Shown: positions 31,478 through 42,700 of the stretch, one piece after another
Layout of the letters: each line of letters starts with the position of its first letter
How positions within the stretch are numbered: position 1 is the stretch's first letter
Source of the DNA: Pollenia angustigena
Taxonomy: Eukaryota > Arthropoda > Insecta > Diptera > Polleniidae
Length of the DNA stretch: 64,000 nucleotides
Assembly: GCA_930367215.1 (NCBI GenBank)
Contig: OV884059.1
Location: 247,751,803-247,815,802, forward strand
Reading direction: 5' to 3'
Notes under the pieces: generated by a model
Database searches by the model: none
What the model was told of the DNA's origin: nothing
Seen by the model: the letters and a program-made list of their open reading frames with translations, nothing else
Program-made: the position numbers and the translations under genes

Positions 31478-31937
31478 TGAAAACGGGCCTAAATGTAATA
31501 AATTAAAATAGAAATACATTTTTAAAAACATCTTTTTTTCCTTATGTTGCTTTTGTCCACATTGGGTATGTGATATAAGTCGTCTTAAAGGAATTTCTAA
31601 AAGGAGATGTGTAGTATAATTTTAGGAAAGATCTATTTTCAATATTTTTCATTTAACTATAAAGTCGATTATTAATATTTTTTTAGGCACATGCATTTTT
31701 AACTATAAGGCGCTTCAAATATATTTATGAATAAAAGTTCCTATTTCCCAATAAGCTATTGCTTTGGCTTTCTTTCAAGAATATTTTCAATAAAAGAATT
31801 AAGGTATAATCCTTACTTGCGGTTTTATTGCCGTAAACGTCAAATTTTATTGTTCCATTAAATTTGCGACATGTCAACCGCAGATTGAAAGGAGTGGCAA
31901 TCCATTACGCAATGATTGCTCGAGCATTTATTGCTTA

Positions 31938-32616
31938 CCCCGGGTCTCCACGTAGCAATATTTATTGCGGCAAACGTCAAATTTAATTGCTCCATTAAAT
32001 TTGCGACGTATAGACCGCAAATTGCCATGAGTAGCAATCCATTGCGCAATGATTACTATTTTTATTGCTTGAGCAATTATTGCTTAGCAATCTGCTGTCA
32101 AATCAGTTGTAATTTATCTGACATTTCATTTCTCTCTACGGTTGTTTATTTATTAGTGTGTTTATTTATTAAAAAAGCAATCAAGAAAAAGCCGCCAAGT
32201 AAAAAAATACTTCAACAAGATACAGAAAAAGTTTTATATATTATATTTTTAAATAAACGTCAAAATCAACAAAAGCAAACGAATTTGTTTTTTGTATATT
32301 TTTATTTTTTCAATAGAACAATACAAGGTTTAGGTTTTTTTTTTCATATGCAAATAAACAAAAAAGTAATACAAAACACAGCTACAACAATTACAATTAA
32401 TTATTTTATTAATTAAATTTATCAATTTCAAAAAAAAAATTTAACAACCACTTCAAAACACAACATAAAACATTTGTTATAAATACAGCCCCAAAACTTT
32501 ATACAACTACTCGCGGTGAAAATTGCAAATTTATGGCAAAGCAATTATTGCTCCATTGTTCTGCCGACGTTATTGCTTGTACTTAGCAATAAAAATTGCT
32601 ACGTCGAGACCCAGCG
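31938..32616. mobile_element. TTA-type MITE (inner copy), CCCCGGGTCTCCACGTAGC ends
   Basis: It begins CCCCGGGTCTCCACGTAGCA and ends TGCTACGTCGAGACCCAGCG, with TTA on both sides (31935-31937, 32617-32619). The outer copy reads attgctta/ttagcaatctg at the breakpoint, confirming a 3-bp duplication. 679 bp, non-coding. Confidence 0.9.
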
Positions 32617-32742
32617 TTAGCAATCTGCTGTCAATTCAGTTGTTATTTATCTGACATTTGATTTCTCTGTATATTCATATTCATATATGTGTTTTATTTA
32701 TTTGAAAAGCAGTCAGAAGCCGTCAAAGTGAAAACATCCTTT

Positions 32743-33067
32743 AGCTGGAGGTCCACACCACGCGTTACTCGCTTTTTCGCAGCATATGCAGCTGTCAAAA
32801 AAGTAGAATCTGTGTAGTTATACGTAGTAAGTTACATGCACAAAAGCGTAGATGCCTTGAGGTTAAAAGTAGGTTTACTTTCTACTTTTGTAAGCGTCAC
32901 AAGAAGCGTTCGAACAAATCAGCTGATTTTGACAAATTAAATTTTATTTTTACTTGTGCTGCTGCTGCATAAAATGCGTTGCATGTAACTTGAAACGTAG
33001 AACGCAAGTAAGGTTATAAAAGCATGCGCTGCGTGGAGGCGAAAACGCGTGCTATGCACCTCCAGTT
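32743..33067. mobile_element. MITE, AGCTGGAGGTCCACACC ends
   Basis: It begins AGCTGGAGGTCCACACCACG and ends TGCTATGCACCTCCAGTT. It shares TIR wording and the inner phrase aagtaggtttactttctact with 29275-30003, but is only 325 bp. Flanks are TTT and TTA, a near match to a TTA duplication. Confidence 0.75.
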
Positions 33068-33399
33068 TTAAAAAAACAGGAAAATTCAGCCGAAGTATTT
33101 TTTCACTTTCACCAATATTCCAGTAAAAACTTAGTTTCCTTTTATTTTGTAGACGAAGTTTTTACTGGCATGTGTATACAATTTTAAGTGATTTGAGTCG
33201 GTGTATGTGTATACCTTTTTAAGTGATTTGAGTCGCTAAACGAAAACTGCATATACTAACTTCTCACGTTGAAAATTGCAAATTTATGGCTAAGCAATTT
33301 TATTTGTTCTCCAGCTATTTAATCATCAATTATTGCGCTATTCTTCTGTCGACGTTTTTGCTTATGCTCAGCAATTAAAATTGCGAATACGTAGAGCAA

Positions 33400-35025
33400 A
33401 AATGCAAGTAAATATTTTTATGTGTTGTGGGGACGGAGAGGGATACCCCATTTCCAACACTCCATTCTCCTTTCGGTACCTGACTTTATTAATTGAAGCG
33501 AAACTACGCAGTACGATAAAAGGTACCTGTAGAACTTATAAGAAAAGGTACCTTTAAATCACTGAGCTACTTATATTATTGAGAGCAATGGCAAGAGTCG
33601 ATTGTAAAACAATTAATTATTTTAGTGAGGTGTTGGGGTTGTTGGTGAATGGGTGTTTTTTTAATTAAGAAGTTTGTGTGTTATTTTTTTTGTTTTTTTT
33701 TTTTGTTTTAATTAAATTCAAATTTAAAATATTTTTAAATATTGGAAATTACAAACAAAGAGAATATATGTACATAAAAAATGAAGTAAGTCGTAAAAGA
33801 GAAAATATGTATATTCATAACAAACATTGAAATATTCAAATTCACATTTGTGATGTAAATAAAAAGGTGAAATTAGTTATAGATATGTGTGTATGTATGT
33901 TTGTATATAAAATATTAACCCACACAAAAAATAATTTTTTATTATAAATGTGGTTTAATTGACCGTTTACTATTTTTTTTTTTTAAATAAAAAGTATGTA
34001 CGTAGCCATTTTTTGATTTGGTTTTCCCACACCATATATTTATAATTGTGGAAGTCCATAACAATACGCAATTTTTGGTTTTTTTTTATTGAATACTATT
34101 CTATATAGTCATGGTTATAAAACTTACCAAAGGCCTAGAATTACCTACGTATGTTGTTTTTGAAAAACATTTATAATGGCTCAGTTCAAAACCAAATACA
34201 TAACTCTACATTTGTACAATAAACAGCATCGGGATGTCAGTAAAAAATGAAGGGTGGTAAATAATCAGTATTGCTTATTTTCTATAAAACTAAATCAAAA
34301 CAAAAAGTTAAAATTACAATAGAATTGAAATTAAAAAGTCATAATTTTAAACATATGCACATGGGTTGATTTAAAAACGCAACATTTCTGTAGAATTTCC
34401 CTAGAGGGAAGCGAACTGACACCAAAGTAGTCCCGCGATAGGTCTTTGGTGGTAGAGACCGGTTCTAGTTTTAACACTTTCTATGAATAAGACCTATCAC
34501 TTTTACATGAGTTTGTCATTGGAGGGGGTCAATTGACACCATTTGACCAGTCGCAAATCTATTCTCAATGAACATGTTTAGTGACAGTTACTAAAATGTA
34601 GTATTATTTCAATACGATGTAGTATTATTTCAATAAAACAAGTCCTAGAATTAAATTCAAGAGCCAAATTTTAGAAACTCCCAAAAAATGTATCACACCA
34701 CAGGCGAAGACTGTACTGTAATTTATTACTTTTTCTACCTTTTTGTTCTTCACAAACCAGTTACATGATTGGTTCTCCTTTCACTGGTTATGAGTTCTTT
34801 CTTTTTGTATCTGTTCTATTTTCACAACTCCCAGGACCAGACTGTGGGACCAATTGACACTAATTTCCCGCAGGGTTATATCAAAACGAATTGATAACTA
34901 TGAATCAGATCAAAATGCAATAATTTCAAACTTGTTTTCTAAATAACTTAAAAACTAACTGCCAGATAAATTTGCTGGAAAATTATTATACAACAAGAAG
35001 TGTTTAAAATTTACATAGGTATATA
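33400..35025. other. No gene recognised
   Basis: AT-rich DNA. The phrase caattgacacc or ccaattgacac occurs at 34528 and 34850, and gtagtattatttcaata is doubled in tandem at 34600-34635. No coding region could be supported. Confidence 0.4.
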
Positions 35026-35345
35026 AGTGTGTACCAATGTACCAGCTTATAGGGTAAAGTATTTTTATGATTTTTTTCAGATTTTTAGGAAGAGGTTTAG
35101 AGGTGGCTCAAGTCGAATTTTTGCCAAAAATCGAGTTTGCCGATCATTATTTGAGTATTTGAATTTGCTCATTTGGGTACCCTACATTAAAATTTTTCCA
35201 TAAATATTTCAATTGATTTTTTTTAAAACAGATCCTATTTATCCTAAAATCTTTTAAATTCTGCTTGAGACCCAAATTTTTTTTTGGACACACAAATGAA
35301 GAAAATGTCAATAGGAAATTATAATTGAATGGTGACATGAAATAA
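35026..35345. repeat. Fragment related to the 54901-56744 element
   Basis: The phrases cttatagggtaaagtat, tttttaggaagaggttt and agaggtggc closely match 54960-55025 and, inverted, 56630-56700. This is a solo end-like piece of the same or a related family, without the coding part. The phrase atgaaataaggccc at its right edge reappears inverted near 45640. Confidence 0.55.
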
Positions 35346-35544
35346 GGCCCAAAAAAATAAAACCCAATTACGAAAATAAAAAAAACTTCAATAAAAATGC
35401 TGAATATTAAAATTCGACGAAATTTTATGTTTTTACGTTTCGTTTTATTTTTAAATTTAGTCTTATTTCATTATGAAAAAACAGCCAAATTAAAATAAAT
35501 GTTAACAACAAAATGAATTGGGCTATACATATTTCTTTGATTTG

Positions 35545-36735
35545 TATACCCTCCACCACAATTAGTTGTGAAGAGGGTATACTAAGTTTGTCATTCCGTG
35601 TGAAACTTTTTTATTATTCATCTCAGACCCCATAAAGTACATATATTCTGGCTCCTTGAGTAATTCTAAGTCGATTTTGCCATGTCCGTCTGTCTGTCCG
35701 TCTGTTAAAAACACGCTCACTTTCGAAAAACTCAAAAGAAACTTGGTGTCAAATTGCTTGTAGTTTTCCTAAGCAGTTTGGGATTGAAATCCAGCAAAAT
35801 CGGCTTAGTACGATCAGAGCTATGAATCAAAATGTGGAACCACCTCCTAAAAAAATTGATAATTTTGTTACAAAAATTAACATAAATCGTGAAATAATGC
35901 ACAGAATGATATAAATTTTGTAAAAATTCGTTTTGTTTGACTGGAAATCACGCTTTAAAATTTCGTGAAGATCGGTCTATAATTTACCATAGTCCCCATA
36001 TAAGCCCTGCTCCCGGAAAACAGTATAACAGGACTAGAAATGATACTGTGAAGTTTCGTGAAGATCGGTATATAATTTACCCTAGGCCCCATATAAGCCC
36101 TACTCCCGGAAAATACAATAATGCTATCATAACAAAATTTGGTACATCACAGTTTTATTGAACCAGAAATAAGACTATAAAATTTTGTCAAGAAAGGTCC
36201 ATAATTTACCCTAGGCCCCATATAAAGCCCACTCTGATAAAATAATTAAGTACGCCTGAAACCGTAGCAGATATAGATATTGCGGTAAACTTTCTTAAAG
36301 CTTAGCTTTATGTGGCCAGAAAAAATGTTATGGAATTTTGTGATATATGGTCCATAATTTAACTTAGATCGCATTTTAGCAGCTTTCTGAAATTCACTGA
36401 AAACGCTAAAACTAATTTCTCCGTTGTGTTGAAATGTATGTTTTTTCTGCCGCATTTTGGGATGATTGGTTCATAGCTTACCATGGCTCCAATATACTGT
36501 TACGAATCATGATATTTTATTTAAGCTAGTTAAAATTGCTAAAAAAAGCATTTAAATTTCTGATTGTCGGTCATTAATTTAATATAGGTTTAAACCGCAA
36601 CCAATTTTAATGCAGAAGTCTGTTTTTATAAAGGTTAAATTAACAATATAGACATCATACAGATATTGCTTGTAAAACATTCGAACTGTCGGTGGAGGGT
36701 AGCAAAGATTCGGCTAAGCCGAATATAGCACTCTA
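35545..36735 (+). repeat. Fly dispersed repeat with hairpin ends, copy B
   Basis: It begins tgtataccctccaccacaat, whose TATACCCTC pairs with GAGGGTATA, and ends with ggctaagccgaatatagcac. The middle holds imperfect tandem repeats of about 110 bp (aagatcggt, ataatttacc, ccccatataag), which explains a spurious repetitive open frame at 35937-36161. Its last bases flank the MITE at 36736. Confidence 0.8.
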
Positions 36736-36896
36736 AGAGGGAGTTTACACGGTGTCTATTCAGACATGTCTAACAAACACGTTTGTTGTGCTTGTTGGCG
36801 ATCGGGTTAGAGAAGAAAGAGGGGTTGCCAAACAAACATGAAATGAGTTTTCAAGTTTGTTTATATGAATATCCATGTTTTTAATTTGTATGTATA

Positions 36897-39494
36897 CAGG
36901 CGCGGATTCAGGGGGAGGGGGGGGGAAATAAGGAAATTTCCCCCCCGTAAATTATAAAAATATGTTTTGTTAATTTCCATAATACAAGATTCCCAATAAT
37001 AATATTTCTTTTAATGTACAAAATTTTTGGAAATCCCAGCAAGGTTTTTTTTTGTTTATTTTTTAGGGAATCTCTAAAGAAATTTTCAATAAATATTTTT
37101 TTTTTATTGAATCTCTAACGATTTTCAATAAGTATCCATATATTAATCCTAATAGTTATTTATTAGATATTTCCAAAGAAACATCTAGTTTACCGTACTC
37201 AATTACTTATTATTCTACATTCAATCCCAGCAGGTGCTATCTACATCCAAAGACTAAACGTTTGACTTGATAATGCGTGCGGTTGAATTCTTAAAAAGCC
37301 TTAGTATTTGCAATATTTATGCATAAATGTGTTATATGAATCAAAATTCTATTCGATAATTTTTGACGAAAGCACGGATTTGTCGGGGAAAAACCAGATT
37401 TCCTTATCTTAAGATATTTCAACATACAACAAAAAGTTTTTAGGGAAGAATTTATTGGCTTTGTTGTAAACGCATTTGAAGAGGCTTCAAAAGATATTGA
37501 TGACGTTGATGTGTCAATTGATGCGAAGGCACTATCATCAATAGTTCTTGAAGGTTTGACAAATGTTGGTCCTTACCTTAAAAATTGTGTAGGAGATGGA
37601 ACAGATGGGTGTCCTTTGATGTTAGCAGAAAATGGAGCTGTTCAAAATTTCTGGAAAAGCGACAAGTGCCATTAATACAAAAAGTTGTATCATTTGTTAA
37701 AGAAACGACAAAATTTTTTTAATATAATCATCCCAAGCGAAAAACAGTTTTAGCAAAGTATTTGCGAGCCAAACTCTCTTCATTATGCGTCTTTTCAACA
37801 AGTGTTCATCATATAGTAGAAGCTTCGGAAAAAATATCTGAGTGGAAAGGTAGTATCTCTACCTTTATATTAAGGAACTCACTTAGTACTTTTAAATTTA
37901 TTTGCGGAACATACATATTAAGTGTGATACCTATTGTAACACAGCCACTTAGTATCATTTTACAAAAGCAAGATATGGAACTTCAAAAAGGATCAAGCCT
38001 TATCAAAATTTTAATCATGTGCCTTGAAGAAAAAATAAATAAAGCTGAAGAACAATTTAAAGCGATTTTTGAAAAAGTTAAAGTTATTTGCGTTCAAATC
38101 GAGGTTCCTGTCGAAAAGACAAGATTTGAACGAAATAATCACATCCAAAATGTTGAAGATTACTACCGAGTTGTAGGTTACATTCCTCTTATTGAATTTA
38201 TTTTAGAAAATCTCAAAACTGTTAAAACCACAACAAGCTGATGAACTGATCATTTTTAATAAAAGAGATATATGTACACCTACTAAGATCTAAACTAGAG
38301 CCTGATCTATCAGATAACGTTGTAGATGCTTTAATAAACTGTGATGAAGATATCAACCCAAATCTAAGAAAAATATTTCAAATTTTGGTTTAATGCTCGT
38401 CAGTAAAGCTACGAGCGGGAGGTCATTTCCTAACCCTTCGTCGAATAAAAACATGGCTCGAATCAACAATGACAGAAGATGTCTAAATTTGCCTCACAAG
38501 GAAATCATAAATTGCTTATTTAAAAAGATTAATGTATATTGAACTGATCTTATATTTTATTTAAACTTTTTGTTGAGTTTTTTTAATTAGGGTAATGACT
38601 TTTATTGGTCAAAATTTCTTCATCACACCACGCGATGGGCAATTTAGTATTGATAATGAAAATAATTATTTTAGGCCATTTTGGCCAAAAAGTTTCCGCA
38701 CCAATTTAAAATATTTTTATGAATACAGGCACAAAATAAGAAACTGTATAACAAAAATGTAAAGCTATTTTTTTGGGTTTAATGAAATAAATTTTAAGTT
38801 TAAAGTGCGAGTTGATTTACATAATGGAAAAATATCTTGTGCAACTTTAATAGCTCGTTCAGCGCATATCGACCCCTTTGCGCGAAATAATTATTTTAGG
38901 CCATTTTGGCCAAAAAGTTTCCGCACCAATTTAAAATATTTTTATGAATACAGTCATAAATACATAAAATAAGCAACTGTATAACAAAAATGTAAATAAA
39001 TAAATAAATTTTAAGTTTAAAGTGCGAGTTGATTTACATAATGGAAAAATATCTTGTGCAACTTTCATAGCTCGTTCAGCGCATATATTACTACGCTGCT
39101 GAAAATTATCACTGTTTCATACATCCGCCAAACAACTCATCTATCACAACATCTATCATTTGCCATTAAAATTTATTTTATTAAAAAAACCGCGAAATAA
39201 GTTATTAGAAAATGCTTAACATTTTGTAATTAAATTTCAATTTTGTATAGTGAGGAGAAAAATTTAAATTCAAAAAATTTTTCTCGCGTTTGGTGCGGAA
39301 ACTTTCTTTACGATCGCGAAAAAGTAATACATCACTTCGTAATATTTTTTCACGGTCTATACGGCTATGTGATGAAGAATTTGATATTCGCAAAAATTTC
39401 TAAAAGTACTTACCCTAATACACATATTGATTTTTTACTTTTTTGTATTATACAAAATTTCCCCCCCGTAAGGCTCAAGCTGGATCCGCGCCTG
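36897..39494 (+). mobile_element. hAT-superfamily transposon, copy 2
   Basis: 2598 bp, left end CAGGCGCGGATTCAGGGG, right end inverted CAGGCGCGGATCCAGC, flanked by the exact 8-bp duplication TATGTATA (36889-36896, 39495-39502). G/C homopolymers lie inside both ends, as in copy 1. It carries transposase remnants on the plus strand and no nested insertion. An internal stretch (about 38680-39050) occurs twice in tandem-like fashion: accaatttaaaatatttttatg at 38710 and 38930, then aaagtgcgagttgattta at 38802 and 39020. Confidence 0.95.
37345..38500 (+). pseudogene. hAT transposase (DUF4371 type), copy 2, broken
   Basis: Blocks in order: FDESTDLSGK (37361-37390, first catalytic D), frameshifted RYFN/REEFIGFV text, DAKALSSIVLEGLTN to GDGTDGCPLM (37530-37622), then 37762-38241 with 159 residues from SSLCVFSTSVHHIVEA to VEDYYRVVGYIPLIEFILEN. 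The C-terminal part continues in shifted frames to the dimerisation motif SGRSFP and RRIKT near 38410-38480. The zinc-finger N-terminus and probably the second catalytic block are missing. Several frameshifts rule out function; the reading order matches copy 1 (minus strand, 8302-14330). Confidence 0.85.
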
Positions 39495-39627
39495 TATGTA
39501 TATGTATATTAGACTATTATAAATGAAAACAGACATGTTTGGAAAGACATCGTGAAAAGACAATAGGTTTTTGGAAGCATGTTCAAAAGCAGACATGTCT
39601 GAAAAGACTCCGTGTAAACTCCCTCTA

Positions 39628-40350
39628 ACTTGTTTTTTAATATTTTGGAGTTTTAAATTTTTTTAAATTAAAAGACTGAAGACTATCATGAATTTTTCAA
39701 TAAAATAAAATAAAAAAGAGAAGAATGGAGATAACAATTATCATCTTTCGTAAATTTGTATCAGGGATGATAAATAAGAAAACCAATATCGTACCAACTA
39801 ACTTTAAAATCGTCCTTTTTCGATCCCAATAGTACTAAATATTTTTTTTTTATTTTAATTTTATAAACAAAAATTTAATACTACAAGAATTAACTGATCT
39901 AATTAATGTTTCATTGTTGAAACTTTGGACCCAAAAATACAAATATTTAAAATAGATTTTATAGTTTTCTATACACAGGCTTCAATTTAAAATTTCTAAG
40001 TTTTTTCATTCATCTATATCCGCCAAAGCTCGAAACTCGTTATTAATGGTATCACTTTCATATGGAAACATTTTTTTAAAAGCTGGTGATTTTTACTGAA
40101 ATCTAATTTTCTGGAGTAAAGTTTGCTAGCCAGCTTAAAACTTTATTTCCTTAAGCTTCGCAAAATGTTATATAGTATTCTTTAACAATTTTTTTAAATC
40201 CTTAATTATACCACTTTTTACCCCAATTTCACCAAGTTCAGTTAAAACTAATTATTACTTTAACTTCCAGTTAAAAATATGTTTTGACAACTAAGTATAT
40301 AGTTAACTAAAACGAATGTGGTGAAATTTGGAGTTAATGTTATTCCTGTG
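39628..40350. other. No gene recognised
   Basis: AT-rich spacer beginning with the end of dispersed repeat B (acttgttttttaa). Nothing further supported. Confidence 0.4.
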
Positions 40351-41494
40351 CCCATGTTCTGTAACTCTCGCGTCGAGAAAGTTTTCGATTGAAATGTGTG
40401 AAATGAAACAAAAATGCCATAAATTGAAACAAACAGCTGTTTTTCTCACTTAACTGTGTCTGTAACTTTTTTTTGGCGAGTACAAGCTGTCACGTAAGGA
40501 AATTACTAGCTAATTTACAGAAAAAGTGTGTCTGTAACATTTTGGCGAGAAAAGTTAGCGCTTTGAACTGTCAAATAAACTCACGAATAAAAATGGGGCG
40601 AGAAAAAATTTTAACACTAAAAAACAATTAAAAATGCAAAGAATAATAATAATTATACTTTATTCTTGGCACATTTTTCGTTGTTTTATTATTTTGCTTT
40701 TAACATTTTTATAAAATATACGAATGTCTTAAAAGTTCGTTTGCAAACAACAAACATTAAAGTCGCTCTTTACACAATTTGGTATAGCCGACGCACATAG
40801 GGGTTTTTTGCCAATCTAGCCGGACATTACTTTTTGTTTTAGCTTATATTGCTTCTTAAAAGTTATTGAGTGCCTCTAGATCGATGAAACTTGGCAGAAA
40901 TATGTGATATTGTCATAGGCAGGTAAACCTCAAAAATAAATAAAATCGGACCAAGGAGGAAAAGGTTCCCCCTAGAAGAACTAATCCAACCTCTGAAAAA
41001 TGCAATTTTTTTTTAACTTTTCCCATACTTTTGTTTGGCAAATGCAACTTTTAACGTCGGCAAAAGTTAAAAAACCTAAAATAAGACCCATGAGATCGTA
41101 AAATTACACTTTTCGCCCCCGCCCCCTTTTGAGGGCGGTTACATAAAATAATATTTAAAAAAAAAATGTAAATATTAAAAGAAATAGATTACGAAAGCCT
41201 TAATACTATAAAAATTAAATTTTTTAACTTTAATGGGTAGGGGGAGGTATCCCTCCAAACACCCCCACCCCCCGGAACGACCCTGTAAAAATTTTTTTTT
41301 TTTTGCTAATTTCCAAAACATATTAATTTTTAAGATTTTATGTGACTTTTATGTATTTTATAGTATTTAATTTATCTGAAAATAATTAATATATTCGTAA
41401 TAATAACTTATTTATAATAGTAACAGCAAATTTTATTTAAAATAATAACAACTAATTTATTTAAAATAACTTCTCTTTTGCACTAAGATGATGA

Positions 41495-41785
41495 TCATGG
41501 TTCTTCTTCGTCTGCTTCTTCAAAATCCTTCGTAAAGGGTAATGACTTTTTTTTTGGAGTTGGTCTTATGCTAGTAATCAGTGGGTCAGAACTGAGCAAA
41601 ATTCTATTTATAACATCTTTGTTACACTGAACCCTCGAAAACTTTCTAGCAAAATTCTGCCTGTAAAGCCGAAAATGTTTATTTCGTGCCTCAGACGCTT
41701 CTTCTGATAATAGCCCGATAGGCAACAATGCCTCACTCATTACAGTTGCGCCATGTATTATACACTTTTTCCATTTTACTCTCAA
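41495..41785 (-). pseudogene. Transib transposase, C-terminal fragment
   Basis: About 96 residues: IIHGATVMSEALLPIG, then LLSEEASEARNKHFRLYRQN and SSDPLITSIRP. This matches the terminal part of the intact Transib protein, where the text is HKILAHG, LSEEAQESLNK and SSDPLISSLR. The catalytic glutamate of the SEEA-E motif is kept and one of the two zinc-binding histidines is present (IIHG). The rest of the protein, with both aspartates, is gone. The frame has no proper start. Confidence 0.85.
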
Positions 41786-42034
41786 AGCTTCAAAATGGTT
41801 CTGATAACAATTTTATGCAATAACCAGAATATATATTTAAAAAAACTGAGTACCTATAGCCCAGATTTGATTTTTTATTATATATTATTTTTGTTGTTAA
41901 TGATTTTAAAAGTTATGCAAAACAGGTACATTTATTTTGCTCCATAAAATAACGTCATTTAGCGGCCGCACAGGTGGTTAAAACCCGTTACTTACTGTTT
42001 CGCACATCCCTTTTTTGCACAGCTAATATTAGTC

Positions 42035-42700
42035 TTACACTCAGTTTAGATGAGGGCTTTTACGACGTCGCTTTGTCGACGTCTCTTTTGGTTTGTTGGT
42101 GAGCGGTGTAGAAAAGAAAGAGGGGTTAACAAAATGTCTCGCTTTGTATTTTGCATGTCGTTTTTTACATTTCTCTTTTAACTTTTTCTGTTTACGTTTT
42201 ATTCTTTTTCTTACTTTGAAGTGTGTGGTTGAAAATACAGTGAGACCTCGATTATCGATAATAGACGGGATCGTCAGAATTCTTGATTATTTATTTTTTT
42301 TGGTGTGTTTCTTATTTTATGTAAATATATAACGTTTTATTATGTTAACATGAGGAAAAAAGTAAATTTGGCAGAACATGCTTCCACACCGTTAAGATAT
42401 TCTCTTTCTTCGTTTATTTAAATTTCTTTTGATTGTTCAAAATTTAACGAAAAAAAAGATAATTTGTTTATAATTTCGGATAATAGAGGCAATTTAAATC
42501 AGTGCAAAAAAATTTTTGTTTTCCATTTTATTGAAGCTGCCGGTTAATCGAATGACGGGTAATCAAGGCCATACTGTAAATAAAAAAAAGACATGCAACC
42601 AAAAATCATCGTATGAACGCAAAGAGATTTTGGAAGTTGCTTTAAAAGGGAATCAAGATAAAACGACGTCGTAAAAGCCCTCATGTGAATTGAGTGTTAG
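42035..42700. mobile_element. MITE, GAGGGCTTTTACGACGTCG ends
   Basis: TGAGGGCTTTTACGACGTCG at 42051 is matched inverted by CGACGTCGTAAAAGCCCTCA ending at about 42683, with weaker pairing outward to acactca/tgagtgt. The inner phrase agaaaagaaagaggggtt resembles the MITE at 36736-39625, suggesting kinship. It contains a pogo-like MITE. Confidence 0.75.
42238..42576. mobile_element. pogo/Tigger-like MITE
   Basis: It begins CAGTGAGACCTCGATTATCG and ends GGTAATCAAGGCCATACTG, flanked by TA (42236-42237, 42577-42578). CAGT starts with TA duplication and cgattat-type wording fit the pogo/Tigger group. 339 bp, non-coding. Confidence 0.75.

Larger units (their letters stand above)
31815..33398. mobile_element. 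TTA-type MITE (outer copy), self-nested
   Basis: Left part 31815-31937 (attgccgtaaacgtcaaat, then gcaatccattacgcaatg) and right part 32617-32742 plus 33068-33398 match, piece by piece, the inner copy at 31938-32616. So the outer element was invaded by a member of its own family and by the MITE at 32743-33067. Its terminal bases are decayed. Confidence 0.7.
36736..39625. mobile_element. MITE, AGAGGGAGTTTACACGG ends, hosting a hAT
   Basis: AGAGGGAGTTTACACGGTG at 36736 is matched inverted by CCGTGTAAACTCCCTC ending at 39625. The flanking dispersed repeat reads gcactcta/aacttg across the gap, consistent with a TA duplication. Without the hAT insertion (36897-39494 plus 8 bp) the MITE is about 285 bp. 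Inner wording (agaagaaagaggggtt) recurs in the MITE at 42035-42700. Confidence 0.8.

Noticed and set aside
32101..32125. Possible host exon near aatcagttgtaatttatctgac
   Set aside because: The same phrase recurs at about 32630 in the outer copy of the MITE, so it is repeat sequence.
31916..32416. 166-codon open frame
   Set aside because: Lies inside the inner TTA MITE; low-complexity translation, not kept in the outer copy.
35937..36161. 74-codon open frame with repeated PHISP-type peptides
   Set aside because: It is the translation of tandem repeats inside non-coding dispersed repeat B; other copies do not keep the frame.
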